Notes under the pieces: generated by a model | The model's database searches: none | The model's input: only the letters and a program-made list of their open reading frames with translations | Told to the model about the DNA's origin: nothing | From: Candidatus Propionivibrio dominans | GTDB taxonomy: Bacteria > Pseudomonadota > Gammaproteobacteria > Burkholderiales > Rhodocyclaceae | Length of the DNA: 64,000 bases | Direction of reading: 5' to 3' | Assembly: GCA_016709335.1 (NCBI GenBank) | Contig: JADJNC010000067.1 | Span: 1 to 64,000 of the forward strand | In this document: in pieces, positions 1 through 9,153 of the stretch | Position numbering within the stretch: the stretch's first letter is position 1 | How the letters are laid out: every line of letters begins with the position of its first letter | Position numbers and translations under genes: made by a program

Positions 1-626
1 ATCCTCCAAGGCTAAATACTCGTAATCGACCGATAGTGAACCAGTACCGTGAGGGAAAGGCGAAAAGAACCCCGGGAGGGGAGTGAAATAGATCCTGAAA
101 CCGCATGCATACAAACAGTGGGAGCCCCTTCGTGGGGTGACTGCGTACCTTTTGTATAATGGGTCAGCGACTTACGTTCAGTAGCGAGCTTAACCGAATA
201 GGGGAGGCGTGGGGAAACCGAGTCTGATAAGGGCGATTAGTTGCTGGGCGTGGACCCGAAACCAAGTGATCTATCCATGGCCAGGATGAAGGTGCGGTAA
301 CACGCACTGGAGGTCCGAACCCACTAATGTTGAAAAATTAGGGGATGAGCTGTGGATAGGGGTGAAAGGCTAAACAAACTTGGAAATAGCTGGTTCTCTC
401 CGAAAACTATTTAGGTAGTGCCTCACGTATCACCTTCGGGGGGTAGAGCACTGTATGGCTAGGGGTCATCGCGACTTACCAAACCATTGCAAACTCCGAA
501 TACCGAAGAGTGCGAGCGTGGGAGACAGACATCGGGTGCTAACGTCCGGTGTCGAGAGGGAAACAACCCAGACCGCCGATTAAGGTCCCCAAGACATAGT
601 TAAGTGGGAAACGAGGTGGGAAGGCT

Positions 627-691
<65 letters not shown>

Positions 692-745
692 GAGTCGTCC
701 TGCGCGGAAGATGTAACGGGCTCAAACTATGCACCGAAATCGCGG

Positions 746-812
746 TCAGGACAGAAGACAGATGACAGAAGACAGATTTCAGACGACAGAAGACGGAAGA
801 CAGAGGACAGAT
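746..812 (+). repeat. Left arm of IVS: nine tandem heptads GACAGAN
   Basis: From 750 to 812 the sequence reads as nine consecutive heptads (GACAGAA, GACAGAT and variants; the fifth is TTCAGAC). The run ends directly before the ATG at 813. It is the inverted counterpart of 1217-1284, so the transcript can fold into a long imperfect stem. Confidence 0.9.
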
Positions 813-1182
813 ATGAACGAACCCACCATACGGGATGTAGAAGATTTGACGGTCTATGGAAAAGCGTATGCCGTTTCATTGGAAATACATCGTGCCAGTT
901 TGGCGTTCCCCAAAATTGAACAATATGCGTTGGCTGACCAAATGCGTCGAGCCAGCAAGAGCGTATGCGAATTTGGCGGAAGGCTTTGGCAAACAAAGCA
1001 TCTCAAAACCGGAATTCAAGCGCTATGTACTGATGGCGATGGGTTCGGCCGATGAAATGCGCGTATGGGTAAGATACAGTCAGGATTTAGGTTACATCTC
1101 GGGCAAACAAGCCGATGTTTGGCGTAATGAATACCAGACCATCGCGAAAATGCTCAATGGCCTGCATGCCAAATGGGGATAA
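813..1182 (+). pseudogene. IVS-encoded four-helix-bundle protein (S23 family), frameshifted
   Basis: The family comprises small four-helix-bundle proteins encoded in 23S IVSs; their role is not established. The N-terminal half reads in one frame from the ATG at 813 (MNEPTIRDVEDLTVYGKAY to RRASKSV). The C-terminal half continues in another frame from about 967 (ANLAEGFGK, GSADEMRVWVRYSQDLGYI). The family core AxSxxANIAEG would be restored as ASKSVCANLAEG if two bases were added at 966-969, in a short GC alternation, so a 2-base deletion is the simplest explanation. With the repair the protein would be about 123-124 aa, normal for the family. As read, no full-length product is made. A sequencing error cannot be excluded. 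Confidence 0.85.
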
Positions 1183-1216
1183 CCAGAAATTCATGCACTG
1201 CACGGTAGTTTGTTTT

Positions 1217-1284
1217 ATCTGTCCTCTGTCTTCCGTCCTCTGTCCTCTGAACTGTCCTCAGTCCTCTGTCTTCTGTCCTCTGAC
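1217..1284 (-). repeat. Right arm of IVS: inverted GACAGAN heptads
   Basis: The reverse complement of this segment gives the same heptads as 746-812. The innermost roughly 20 bases match exactly in inverted orientation (GACGGAAGACAGAGGACAG in both arms), with more mismatches outward. Together the arms form a stem of roughly 66 base pairs around the IVS ORF. Confidence 0.88.
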
Positions 1285-1912
1285 GGTAGGAGAGCGTTCT
1301 GTAGGCCGTTGAAGGTGTCTGGTAACGGATGCTGGAGGTATCAGAAGTGCGAATGCTGACATGAGTAGCGATAAAGGGCGTGAAAAGCGCCCTCGCCGAA
1401 AGCAAGGTTTCCTGTCCAACGCTAATCGGGACAGGGTGAGTCGGCCCCTAAGGCGAGGCAGAAATGCGTAGTCGATGGGAAGCGGGTTAATAGTCCTGTA
1501 CCTCTTTGTAATGCGATGGGGGACGGAGAAGGTTAGGTCAGCCGGGTGTTGGACGTCCCGGTTCAAGCGTGTGGAGTCGTGCCTGGTAGGCAAATCCGCC
1601 GGGCTCAGAGGAGGCGTGATAACGAGTGGTCTTGTACCGCGAAGTGATTGATACCCTGCTTCCAAGAAAAGCCTCTAAGCTTCAGTTATGAAGAGACCGT
1701 ACCGCAAACCGACACAGGTGGGCAGGATGAGAATTCTAAGGCGCTTGAGAGAACTCAGGAGAAGGAACTCGGCAAATTAGCACCGTAACTTCGGGATAAG
1801 GTGCGCCCTGGTAGATTGAAGGCCCTCGCGGCTGGAGGTCGAAAGGGTTGCAGTGAAATGGTGGCTGCGACTGTTTAATAAAACACAGCACTCTGCAAAC
1901 ACGAAAGTGGAC

Positions 1913-1947
<35 letters not shown>

Positions 1948-1971
1948 TAAGTGATGGGGTGCAAGCTCTTG

Positions 1972-2065
<94 letters not shown>

Positions 2066-2135
2066 CGATGGCCACACTGTCTCCTCCTGAGACTCAGCGA
2101 AGTTGAAATGTTTGTGAAGATGCAATCTCCCCGCG

Positions 2136-2170
<35 letters not shown>

Positions 2171-2323
2171 CTTTGCATTGGACTTTGAACCGGTCTGTAG
2201 GATAGGTGGGAGGCTTTGAAGCGTGGACGCTAGTTCGCGTGGAGCCAACCTTGAAATACCACCCTGGTTTGTTTGAGGTTCTAACCATGGCCCGTGAATC
2301 CGGGTCTGGGACCGTGCATGGTA

Positions 2324-2355
<32 letters not shown>

Positions 2356-2446
2356 CGTAACGGAGGAGTACGAAGGTACGCTAGGTACGGTCGGACATCG
2401 TGCTAATAGTGCAATGGCATAAGCGTGCTTGACTGCGAGACTCCAC

Positions 2447-2527
<81 letters not shown>

Positions 2528-2574
2528 TGGGGATAACAGGCTTATACCGCCCAAGAGTTCATATCGACGGCGGT

Positions 2575-2614
<40 letters not shown>

Positions 2615-2619
2615 TAGCC

Positions 2620-2652
<33 letters not shown>

Positions 2653-3035
2653 TGGTACGTGAGCTGGGTTTAAAACGTCGTGAGACAGTTTGGTCCCTAT
2701 CTGCCGTGGGCGCTGGAAATTTGAAGGGACCTGCTCCTAGTACGAGAGGACCGGAGTGGACGAACCTCTGGTGTACCGGTTATGACGCCAGTCGTATCGC
2801 CGGGTAGCTAAGTTCGGAAGAGATAAACGCTGAAAGCATCTAAGCGTGAAACTCGCCTTAAGATAAGATTTCCCTGGGGACTCGATCCCCCTGAAGGGTC
2901 GTCGAAGACCACGACGTTGATAGGCTGGGTGTGGAAGCGCAGTAATGCGTTAAGCTAACCAGTACTAATTGCCCGTGCGGCTTGATCCTATAACCTTAAG
3001 CAGCAACTCACCGTTATAAACAATCACAACCCAAT

Positions 3036-3068
3036 CAGAAGACAGAGGACAGAGGACAGAAGACAGAT
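3036..3068 (+). repeat. Heptad repeat (GACAGAR) in the 23S-5S spacer
   Basis: Four tandem heptads of the same family as the IVS arms lie about 50 bases after the 23S 3' end, in the same orientation as the left IVS arm. No matching inverted arm is visible before the 5S gene, so this may be half of a degraded element. Confidence 0.85.
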
Positions 3069-3158
3069 TAAAACCTGATTCTTCCCTTCGGTCATCCACC
3101 TTCTCCCACCTTCTCCATTTTGCACGACGTGTCCAACGGCACGGCGTGATCCCCGTTA

Positions 3159-3276
3159 TGCTTGGCGGCCATAGCACTTTGGACCCACCCCTTCCCATCT
3201 CGAACAGGACCGTGAAACGAAGTCGCGCCGATGATAGTGCATACTACGTGTGCGAAAGTAGGTCACCGCCAGGCTC
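3159..3276 (+). rRNA. rrf: 5S ribosomal RNA
   Basis: The segment starts tgcttggcggcc and ends caccgccaggct, the pairing 5' and 3' termini typical of 5S rRNA. It contains the conserved ctcgaacaggaccgtgaaac and cgccgatgatagtg blocks. At about 118 nt it has normal length. It follows the 23S gene by about 170 bases and precedes a strong hairpin. Confidence 0.95.
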
Positions 3277-3289
3277 CCCAAAAACACAA

Positions 3290-3317
3290 GCCCTCAACGC
3301 CATACAGCGTTGAGGGC
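3290..3317 (+). terminator. rRNA operon intrinsic-type terminator hairpin
   Basis: A perfect 11-bp stem (gccctcaacgc pairing with gcgttgagggc) with a six-base loop begins about 14 bases after the 5S gene. It is followed by a T-containing but not pure T tract (ttcgtgcttt). Its place right after 5S fits the end of the rRNA operon. Confidence 0.85.
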
Positions 3318-3391
3318 TTCGTGCTTTGTAGCGCAGGTAATGCCATCCCCGGTCAATTCTGTCAGAATGCCGCAGTTGAATCGGAGATTGT

Positions 3392-4137
3392 ATGACTGAA
3401 AACAATGTTCCTGCCTTTGCTCGTCTGACGTTCGATTCGCTTTTCAGAGCGATAAAGCGTGGCTGGGAAATGTTTTGATTACCCGGCCACTGAGTGTCAC
3501 TTACGCGATGATTTTCGCGCTTATCGGCATACTGATTCTTTTCGGAATTGAACGAGCCAGCTTCGCGCCTATGATTTTCCCGCTGGCGGGGGGGTTCATG
3601 CTGGTTGGTCCGGTGCTGCTCTCGGGGTTTTTCGCGATGGCGGATCGCATCGCGCGCAAGGAAACCTGTACATTTTCGGATATCGTCAGTGGATTTTCCC
3701 GCACATCACCTGAAATGCTGGTTATCGCGTTCGTGTGTACGCTGCTGTTCATGATTTGGGTCACCGATGTCGCAGCACTCTATGGTTTTACTGTCGGGCG
3801 CGTCCCGGCGTCGCTTCTGATGCTTTTTTCTCCTTCGGAAAGTATCCTTTCTTTCCTGCTTTGGAGTTCACTGCTCGGTGCTGTTCTGGCATTCGTTATT
3901 TTTTCGATTTCAGCTTTCTCGGTACCTCTTCTTTACTATCGTCGGGCCGGACTTGTTCAGGCGGTATTTTTGAGTGTCACCGCCGTATTTGCCAATCTTG
4001 TACCCTGCCTGTTGTGGGCAATCATTCTGTCGGTGACCATCATCGCCAGCATTCTGATCTTCCCGCTCTTCCTGCTGACTTTTCCCGTGCTCGCTTTTGC
4101 CAGTCATACCCTGTATCGGGAGCTTTTCCCCGAATAG
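3392..4137 (+). pseudogene. DUF2189-like integral membrane protein with apparent frameshift
   Basis: An ATG at 3392 preceded by ggag opens a 28-codon reading frame ending LFRAIKRGWEMF then TGA (3476). A second frame (TTG at 3475 to 4137, 220 aa) starts ITRPLSVTYAMIFALIG. Joined, they resemble DUF2189 membrane proteins, where an RAGW-type amphipathic segment leads into the first membrane helix. One extra T in the TTTT run at 3473-3476 would fuse the frames as MFLITRPL. The 220-aa part has about six hydrophobic segments and the family-like motif PLAGGFMLVGPVLLSGFF. The cause could be a real 1-base deletion, a homopolymer error, or initiation at TTG 3475. The function of the family is unknown. 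Confidence 0.65.
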
Positions 4138-4173
4138 TCAGTCTGAAAAGTGTGTCTCATTCGGAGTTTCGTC

Positions 4174-4725
4174 ATGTCGCAAAACAATCGAGAGTCGGCA
4201 ACGCTGGGTGGCGGCTGCTTCTGGTGTCTGGAGGCCGTATTTGAACAGGTGACCGGGGTTGAGTCGGTCGTCTCGGGTTACTGTGGCGGGCAAACCGACA
4301 ATCCCTCGTATCGATCGGTTTGCGAAGGCCATAGCGGACATGCCGAGGTGGTGCGCGTCACATTCGACCCTGACCGGATCAGCTATAGGGACCTGCTCGA
4401 AATATTCTTCGTGATTCACGATCCGACCACGCTCAACCGGCAGGGAAATGATATCGGCACCCAGTATCGTTCCGTTATTTTCTATCATTCTGCTGCACAG
4501 AAAGAAACAGCCAACGCGCTGATCAACGCGCTGGAAAAGGAAAAACTCCTGGACAAGCCGGTGGTAACCGAAGTGCGCCCTGAAGAACGCTTCTTCGTTG
4601 CGGAGGAGTATCACCAGCACTATTTCAGCAACAATCCCGATCAGGGCTACTGTCAGATGGTCGTCGCGCCAAAGCTTGCCAAGTTTCGCAAAAACTTCAG
4701 TTCACGGATCAGAACGCAATCGTGA
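4174..4725 (+). CDS. msrA: Peptide-methionine (S)-S-oxide reductase MsrA
   Basis: MsrA reduces methionine-S-sulfoxide in proteins, using thioredoxin. The protein (183 aa) has the GGGCFWC signature at residues 12-18, with catalytic Cys15. It also has the GHSGHAEVV and EYHQHYF segments that shape the active site. The ATG at 4174 was chosen because the family starts about 10 residues before GCFWC and a ggag lies upstream; the open frame extends further 5' to 4150 without homology. It sits just downstream of the DUF2189 gene and 40 bases before an MBL hydrolase, probably in one transcript. Confidence 0.95.
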   Translation: MSQNNRESATLGGGCFWCLEAVFEQVTGVESVVSGYCGGQTDNPSYRSVCEGHSGHAEVVRVTFDPDRISYRDLLEIFFVIHDPTTLNRQGNDIGTQYRSVIFYHSAAQKETANALINALEKEKLLDKPVVTEVRPEERFFVAEEYHQHYFSNNPDQGYCQMVVAPKLAKFRKNFSSRIRTQS

Positions 4726-4765
4726 CCAGACCGTACCTTTAGGAAGCTTCACTTTCGGAGTATCA

Positions 4766-5710
4766 ATGCGCAAGCTGATTCGTTACGAACACGGCATTTT
4801 TGCCATCGATGCGGACTATGTGCGTCCGCAACTGGCGGCTATTCACCTGATTGTAGAAAACGGCCGGGCAGCATTCATTGACACCGGCTGCAACAACTCA
4901 TTGCCGAATGTCATGGCTGCACTCGATGAAATCGGTCTTGCGCCGGGGAACATCGACTACGTCATCCCGACTCACATTCATCTCGATCATGCGGGTGGTG
5001 CGGGCGCGATGATGCAAACCTTCCCCAATGCACGGCTGGTCGTCCATCCGCGAGGCGCACGGCACATGGCCGACCCGACCCGGCTGATCGAGGGTGCGGC
5101 AGCCGTCTATGGCCTGGAGGAGGTGCGCCGCTTGTACGGCGAGGTGCTGCCGATCGATGCCCACCGGATTATCGAGGCGACGCATGGCCTGAAAGTCGAT
5201 CTGGCCGGACGACAACTTTGTTGCCTCGATACGCCAGGGCACGCCAGGCATCACATTGCGGTGGTCGACAACAAGACCGGGCACATCTTTACCGGGGATA
5301 TTTTCGGGCTGTCGTACCGGGAGCTCGACACCGAAGGTCGCCAGTTCATTTTCCCGACGACGACACCCGTTCAGTTTGACCCTGTAGCCATGCATGCGTC
5401 GATCGATTTACTCATGAGTTATCAGCCAGACGCAATCTATCTCACACATTTCAGCCAGATCCGGGATACCGCTGCAAAAGCCCTTGAACTGCACCGGCTG
5501 GTTGACGCTCACGTCGCCATTGCCCGGCGCGAGAAAAACGCAGGAGCGGATCGGCATGCCAGAATACGTGAGGGACTTGAGCAACTGCTTCTGAACGAAA
5601 CCAGGCGCTTTGGCTGCCGACTACCGGCCTCCGGGATTCTGGAGATTTTTGACGGCGATCTCGAACTGAACGCTCAGGGACTCGGTGTGTGGGTTGATAC
5701 CGAGCAGTAG
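4766..5710 (+). CDS. Metallo-beta-lactamase-fold hydrolase
   Basis: The 314-aa protein has the MBL-fold metal motif HIHLDHAGG at about residues 73-81 (THxHxDH class) and later zinc ligands in DTPGHARHH and FTGDIFG. Such proteins hydrolyse thioesters, lactones or other esters, and the substrate cannot be told from sequence. The ATG at 4766 has cggag five bases upstream; the open frame continues upstream inside msrA but without family similarity. The C-terminal 80 residues are helical (LELHRLVDAHVAIARREKN) and may contribute to dimerisation or substrate choice. It is convergent with tcdA, 7 bases away. Confidence 0.88.
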   Translation: MRKLIRYEHGIFAIDADYVRPQLAAIHLIVENGRAAFIDTGCNNSLPNVMAALDEIGLAPGNIDYVIPTHIHLDHAGGAGAMMQTFPNARLVVHPRGARHMADPTRLIEGAAAVYGLEEVRRLYGEVLPIDAHRIIEATHGLKVDLAGRQLCCLDTPGHARHHIAVVDNKTGHIFTGDIFGLSYRELDTEGRQFIFPTTTPVQFDPVAMHASIDLLMSYQPDAIYLTHFSQIRDTAAKALELHRLVDAHVAIARREKNAGADRHARIREGLEQLLLNETRRFGCRLPASGILEIFDGDLELNAQGLGVWVDTEQ

Positions 5711-5717
5711 ATGTTGC

Positions 5718-6524
5718 TCAGAATGCGTACATTTCGTTTCTTTCGATTGCCAGATGCTTCAGGACTTCGCTCGCAGCGAACAGCCCGAAAGTTGCCGTGA
5801 CGCATACCGAAGAGCCAAAGCCGGCGCAGTTGAGACCGGTCAGAACCGGCGGGTCATCGCAGACAGCGGCATTTTCCGGATAGCGCAACGCTTCGCTGGA
5901 AAATACTGCCGGAACGCCGAATTTCTTTTTTGGCTCGCGGGTAAAACCGTATTCCTTGCGCAGCAGCGAGCGCACCCTCGACAGCAGCGGATCCTGAACG
6001 GTGCGCGCCAGATCGGCGATTTCGATGCGCGTCGGGTCGATCTGTCCTCCGGCACCACCGGCCGTGATCAGTGGTAAGCCGCGAGCTTGGCACCAGGCGA
6101 TCATTGCGGCCTTGGTACGCACCTGATCGATGGCATCGATCACGTAGTCGTAGTCCTTGTCGAGCATCTGATCCAGATTATCCGATGCAACGAAATCCTC
6201 GATCCTGGTAACCCGGCAAGCCGGATTGATCGCCAGAATGCGTTCAGCCATGGCATCCGTCTTGGCTTTTCCAAACACATCGCCAAGCGCCTGGATCTGC
6301 CGATTGACGTTCGATTCGGCGACCATGTCAAGATCGATCAGCGTGATCCGGCCGATGGCCGAACGGGCCAGAGCTTCCGCTGCCCATGAACCAACGCCGC
6401 CGATGCCGACAACACAAACATGCGCCGCCTGAAAGCGCGCCAGCGCATCGGCGCCGTAGAGCCTTTGAACACCGCCGAAACGCCGCGCCGGATCGGCCGC
6501 GTGATCACCTGAGGGTTCGCTCAT
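5718..6524 (-). CDS. tcdA: tRNA threonylcarbamoyladenosine dehydratase TcdA (CsdL)
   Basis: This E1-like ThiF/MoeB-fold ATPase converts t6A37 of tRNAs into cyclic ct6A. The 268 aa match the E. coli length. The nucleotide-binding GIGGVGSWAAEALARSAIG lies near residues 36-54, followed by LIDLDMVAESNVNRQ and the DAIDQVRTKAAMIAWC and TAGGAGGQIDPTRI blocks. The start at 6524 matches homologues; a longer open frame to 6710 overlaps the HD-GYP gene and is not supported. The start shares ATGA (6521-6524) with the stop of the upstream HD-GYP gene, so translation may be coupled. Confidence 0.93.
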   Translation of the reverse strand: MSEPSGDHAADPARRFGGVQRLYGADALARFQAAHVCVVGIGGVGSWAAEALARSAIGRITLIDLDMVAESNVNRQIQALGDVFGKAKTDAMAERILAINPACRVTRIEDFVASDNLDQMLDKDYDYVIDAIDQVRTKAAMIAWCQARGLPLITAGGAGGQIDPTRIEIADLARTVQDPLLSRVRSLLRKEYGFTREPKKKFGVPAVFSSEALRYPENAAVCDDPPVLTGLNCAGFGSSVCVTATFGLFAASEVLKHLAIERNEMYAF

Positions 6525-7603
6525 CGGGCCTCTAGCGAACGGCGGATGACCTGATTGAAGGGCTCGATCCACTCTGGAGCAAACTGATTGTCGCAGGCAT
6601 TGATCTCGGCGATGGCACGCAACAAGGAGCGGTTCCTGCCACGATTGACATGCTTCAGCATCACCGCTTCGAAGGCGTCCACAATCGCCAGGATTTTTGC
6701 CCCTGCGCAAATCTCCTTCGCCTTGATGCCCAGGGGGTAACCCTCGCCATCCGGCATTTCATGGTGCTGTGCCACCATTTCGGCGGCTACGCCCCAGCCG
6801 TCCATGCGTGAGAGGATTCCGGCGGCGTAACCGGGATGGGCGTGAAGAATCAGCTTTTCGTCTGCTGTCATGCGCTCCAGCTTCAACCATACCGACTCAG
6901 GAAGAAACATCATGCCGATGTCGTGCATATAAACGGCGGCCTCCAGTTGCATCGGATCAACCGTCTTGCCCATCATTTGATTGGCTTCCATGGCCAGGCG
7001 AAGCAAACGCAGGGTGCGTCCCTTGAACAGGGGGGAACGTGCCTCAAGCTGCTCGGCCAGCGTACGGAAGAAACGAAGATCGTCTGCCGCCTGCGATTTG
7101 GACTTGCTGGAAATTGATGAGGCGCGACCGCGTAAACTTTTCGAGACTTCGGCGGCGGGCCGGAATCCGGTGACGGCTTCGATCAACCCGCAGGCACACT
7201 CGTCCATATCGGGTGCGCTCGCCAGCGCAAGTTTTTCCAGCCCCTGCACCAGAGCCAGCAGGCGCAGGCTATCGAGAGATTTACCCGAGAACAGCCCGGC
7301 AACCGCCAATTCCAGCCGGTCGATAGCCAGCAGAAGGGCTTCGGCAATGAATTCGCTGAAAGCGATTTCGTCGCTACGAAAACGCGCAAGAACCGACTAG
7401 ACCGGATGCACAATGGCTACCGCCAGATCGACTTTGCATAGTGCTGAATCACCCTTGATATTGTGTATTGTGCGGAAAAGGCTGCTGATGACTTCGCGCT
7501 CTTCTGGCGTGCTCTTCAGACGGGCGATATCGCGTTCAATGCTTGGCGCCAGATCGCGCAGTGATTCAATAAACTCTTCGAGAGCCAGTTTGTCCAGAAT
7601 CAC
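6521..7603 (-). pseudogene. Hpt / HD-GYP domain protein interrupted by an in-frame TAG
   Basis: An N-terminal Hpt-like domain (residues 1-68, phospho-acceptor His47 in HNIKGD) runs into TAG at 7397-7399. The same frame continues without a break through SVLARFRSDEI to a domain with MHDIG, HAHPGYA and HHEMPDGEGYP, ending at 6521. That last motif is the HD-GYP signature of c-di-GMP phosphodiesterases. One base change (CAG or GAG to TAG) explains the gap. The GTG at 7603 has no clear ribosome site. An ATG at 7629 (MDIRSIIAP) has agagg upstream but is one base out of frame, so a second lesion is possible. Re-initiation downstream, for example at 7309, could make the HD-GYP part alone. Confidence 0.75.
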
Positions 7604-7797
7604 GGGGCAATGATCGAGCGAATGTCCATGAAGCCTCTTTGCAGGTTTTTATTGCGGCAGGTTTTATTGCGTCAAGTTTAGCTGAAAGCCGGTACAAGGG
7701 TTAGCACATACCTTTTTCGCCATCACGGCGCGCGTTGAACTGGCCGCAATGGCCTGGCTGGTCTACACTCCACCTTTCCAACTCAGGAGGAAAAAAG

Positions 7798-8142
7798 ATG
7801 TCCATCACCACAACCGACTCCGGTCTGCAGATTGAAGAAATCAAGGTTGGCGACGGCGAGACCGCCAAAACCGGCCAGTTTGTCAGCGTCCACTACACCG
7901 GCTGGCTGACTAATGGCAACAAATTTGATTCGAGCAAGGATCGCGACGAACCCTTCGAGTTCCCGCTCGGCCAGCGCAACGTCATTGCCGGCTGGGACGA
8001 AGGCGTGCAGGGCATGCGCGTCGGTGGCGTACGCAAGCTGACCATTCCGCCACAACTCGGCTACGGCGCCCGCGGTGCCGGTGGCGTGATTCCGCCCAAT
8101 GCCACCCTGGTGTTCGAAGTTGAACTGCTCGACATCAATTGA
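7798..8142 (+). CDS. FKBP-type peptidyl-prolyl cis-trans isomerase
   Basis: This single-domain FKBP of 114 aa speeds prolyl isomerisation in folding proteins. Family motifs are VSVHYTGWLTNGNKFDSS, VIAGWDEGVQGMRVGG, IPPQLGYGARG and VIPPNATLVFEVELL, the last typical of the compact periplasm-free FKBPs. No signal peptide is seen, so it is probably cytoplasmic. The ATG at 7798 follows a strong aggagg seven bases upstream. The next gene begins three bases after the stop, suggesting co-translation. Confidence 0.96.
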   Translation: MSITTTDSGLQIEEIKVGDGETAKTGQFVSVHYTGWLTNGNKFDSSKDRDEPFEFPLGQRNVIAGWDEGVQGMRVGGVRKLTIPPQLGYGARGAGGVIPPNATLVFEVELLDIN

Positions 8143-8145
8143 TCG

Positions 8146-9153
8146 ATGGCCACTACGACCCGAAAAACATTGGGTTTGCCAGGCCAGGCCAGACCTGAAG
8201 AACGTGTGGCCGACCCGGGTCGCAGGCCAGTACGTGGTGGCAGGTCGAACATTAAACGCAACGCGGCTACCGAGGACGCAATCAGCACATCAACGCTCGT
8301 AAAAAACCAGCCGCAACAAAAGCCGCGTGGCACGCCCTCACGTGCTCCCGTCGTAGCGAAGACCAGGCCACTTGCCCGTCCATTGTCTTCGCCGGCAATC
8401 ACATCAACGCTCGGCAAGCCGCCACAGAGCGGTGTGCGCATCTCCAAACTGATGGCCGAACGCGGCCTGTGCTCACGGCGCGAGGCAGATTCCTACATCG
8501 AACGTGGCTGGGTTTTCGTTGATGGTGAGCGCATCACCGAACTCGGCACGCGCGCCGATCCCTCGGCAGCAATCAAGCTGGACAAGGGTGCACGCGCGGC
8601 GCAACAACAGCAGATGACCATCCTGCTGCACAAGCCGGTCGGCTATGTCTCAGGGCAGCCGGAACCGGGCTTCACGCCGGCCGTTACGCTGGTGCTGCCG
8701 GAAAATCAATACTGCACCCCCGATACACCGCGCTTCCATGCCTCACACCTGAAAGGGCTGGCGCCGGCCGGGCGTCTCGATATCGACTCCACCGGCCTGC
8801 TCGTGCTGACGCAGGATGGCCGGGTAGCGCGCCAGTTGATCGGCGAAAACACCAGCGTCGACAAGGAATATCTGGTGCGTGTCGAAGGCCGCCTCGACGC
8901 CAGGGGACTGGCCCTGCTGAATCACGGACTCAGTCTCGACGACAGGAAGCTCAAGCCGGCCAGGGTCGAATGGCTCAACGAGGACCAGCTTCGCTTTGTC
9001 CTCAACGAAGGGCGCAAGCGGCAGATCCGCCGCATGTGCGAGTTGGTCGGCCTGCGCGCGGTCGGGCTCAAGCGGGTGCGCATCGGCAAGGTCAAGCTGG
9101 GGGATTTGCCGCTCGGGCAGTGGCGGTTTTTGCGCGATGACGAGTCGTTCTAG
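8146..9153 (+). CDS. rluF: 23S rRNA pseudouridine synthase, RluF/RsuA family
   Basis: The RluF family makes pseudouridine at 23S positions 2604/2605. An S4 RNA-binding domain starts near residue 97 ([22 protein letters not shown]). The catalytic domain has HKPVGYVSG and the Asp motif [15 protein letters not shown], then [17 protein letters not shown]. The first 90 residues are basic and low in complexity and are not part of the family core. The ATG at 8146 keeps this extension; a later start such as a codon near residue 95 is possible. RluF is preferred to RluB/RluE because of the overall length and [12 protein letters not shown] spacing, with moderate certainty. The 3' end overlaps the convergent M23 gene by four bases. 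Confidence 0.85.
   Translation: MATTTRKTLGLPGQARPEERVADPGRRPVRGGRSNIKRNAATEDAISTSTLVKNQPQQKPRGTPSRAPVVAKTRPLARPLSSPAITSTLGKPPQSGVRISKLMAERGLCSRREADSYIERGWVFVDGERITELGTRADPSAAIKLDKGARAAQQQQMTILLHKPVGYVSGQPEPGFTPAVTLVLPENQYCTPDTPRFHASHLKGLAPAGRLDIDSTGLLVLTQDGRVARQLIGENTSVDKEYLVRVEGRLDARGLALLNHGLSLDDRKLKPARVEWLNEDQLRFVLNEGRKRQIRRMCELVGLRAVGLKRVRIGKVKLGDLPLGQWRFLRDDESF

Larger units (their letters stand above)
746..1284 (+). other. Intervening sequence (IVS) in 23S rRNA helix 45
   Basis: After the conserved gcaccgaa segment (731-738) the rRNA leaves the usual helix 45 hairpin. It returns to it at ggtaggagagcgttctgta (1285 on). The inserted block has two inverted arms of about 67 bases (746-812 and 1217-1284) around a short ORF. 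Helix 45 is a known IVS site, for example in Salmonella, where RNase III removes the IVS and leaves a fragmented 23S rRNA. The long double-stranded arms seen here would suit such processing. The exact edges are uncertain by a few bases because the arms merge into helix 45. Confidence 0.9.

Noticed and set aside
746..1284. CRISPR-like array in the IVS
   Set aside because: The repeats are contiguous heptads without spacers and are arranged as inverted arms.
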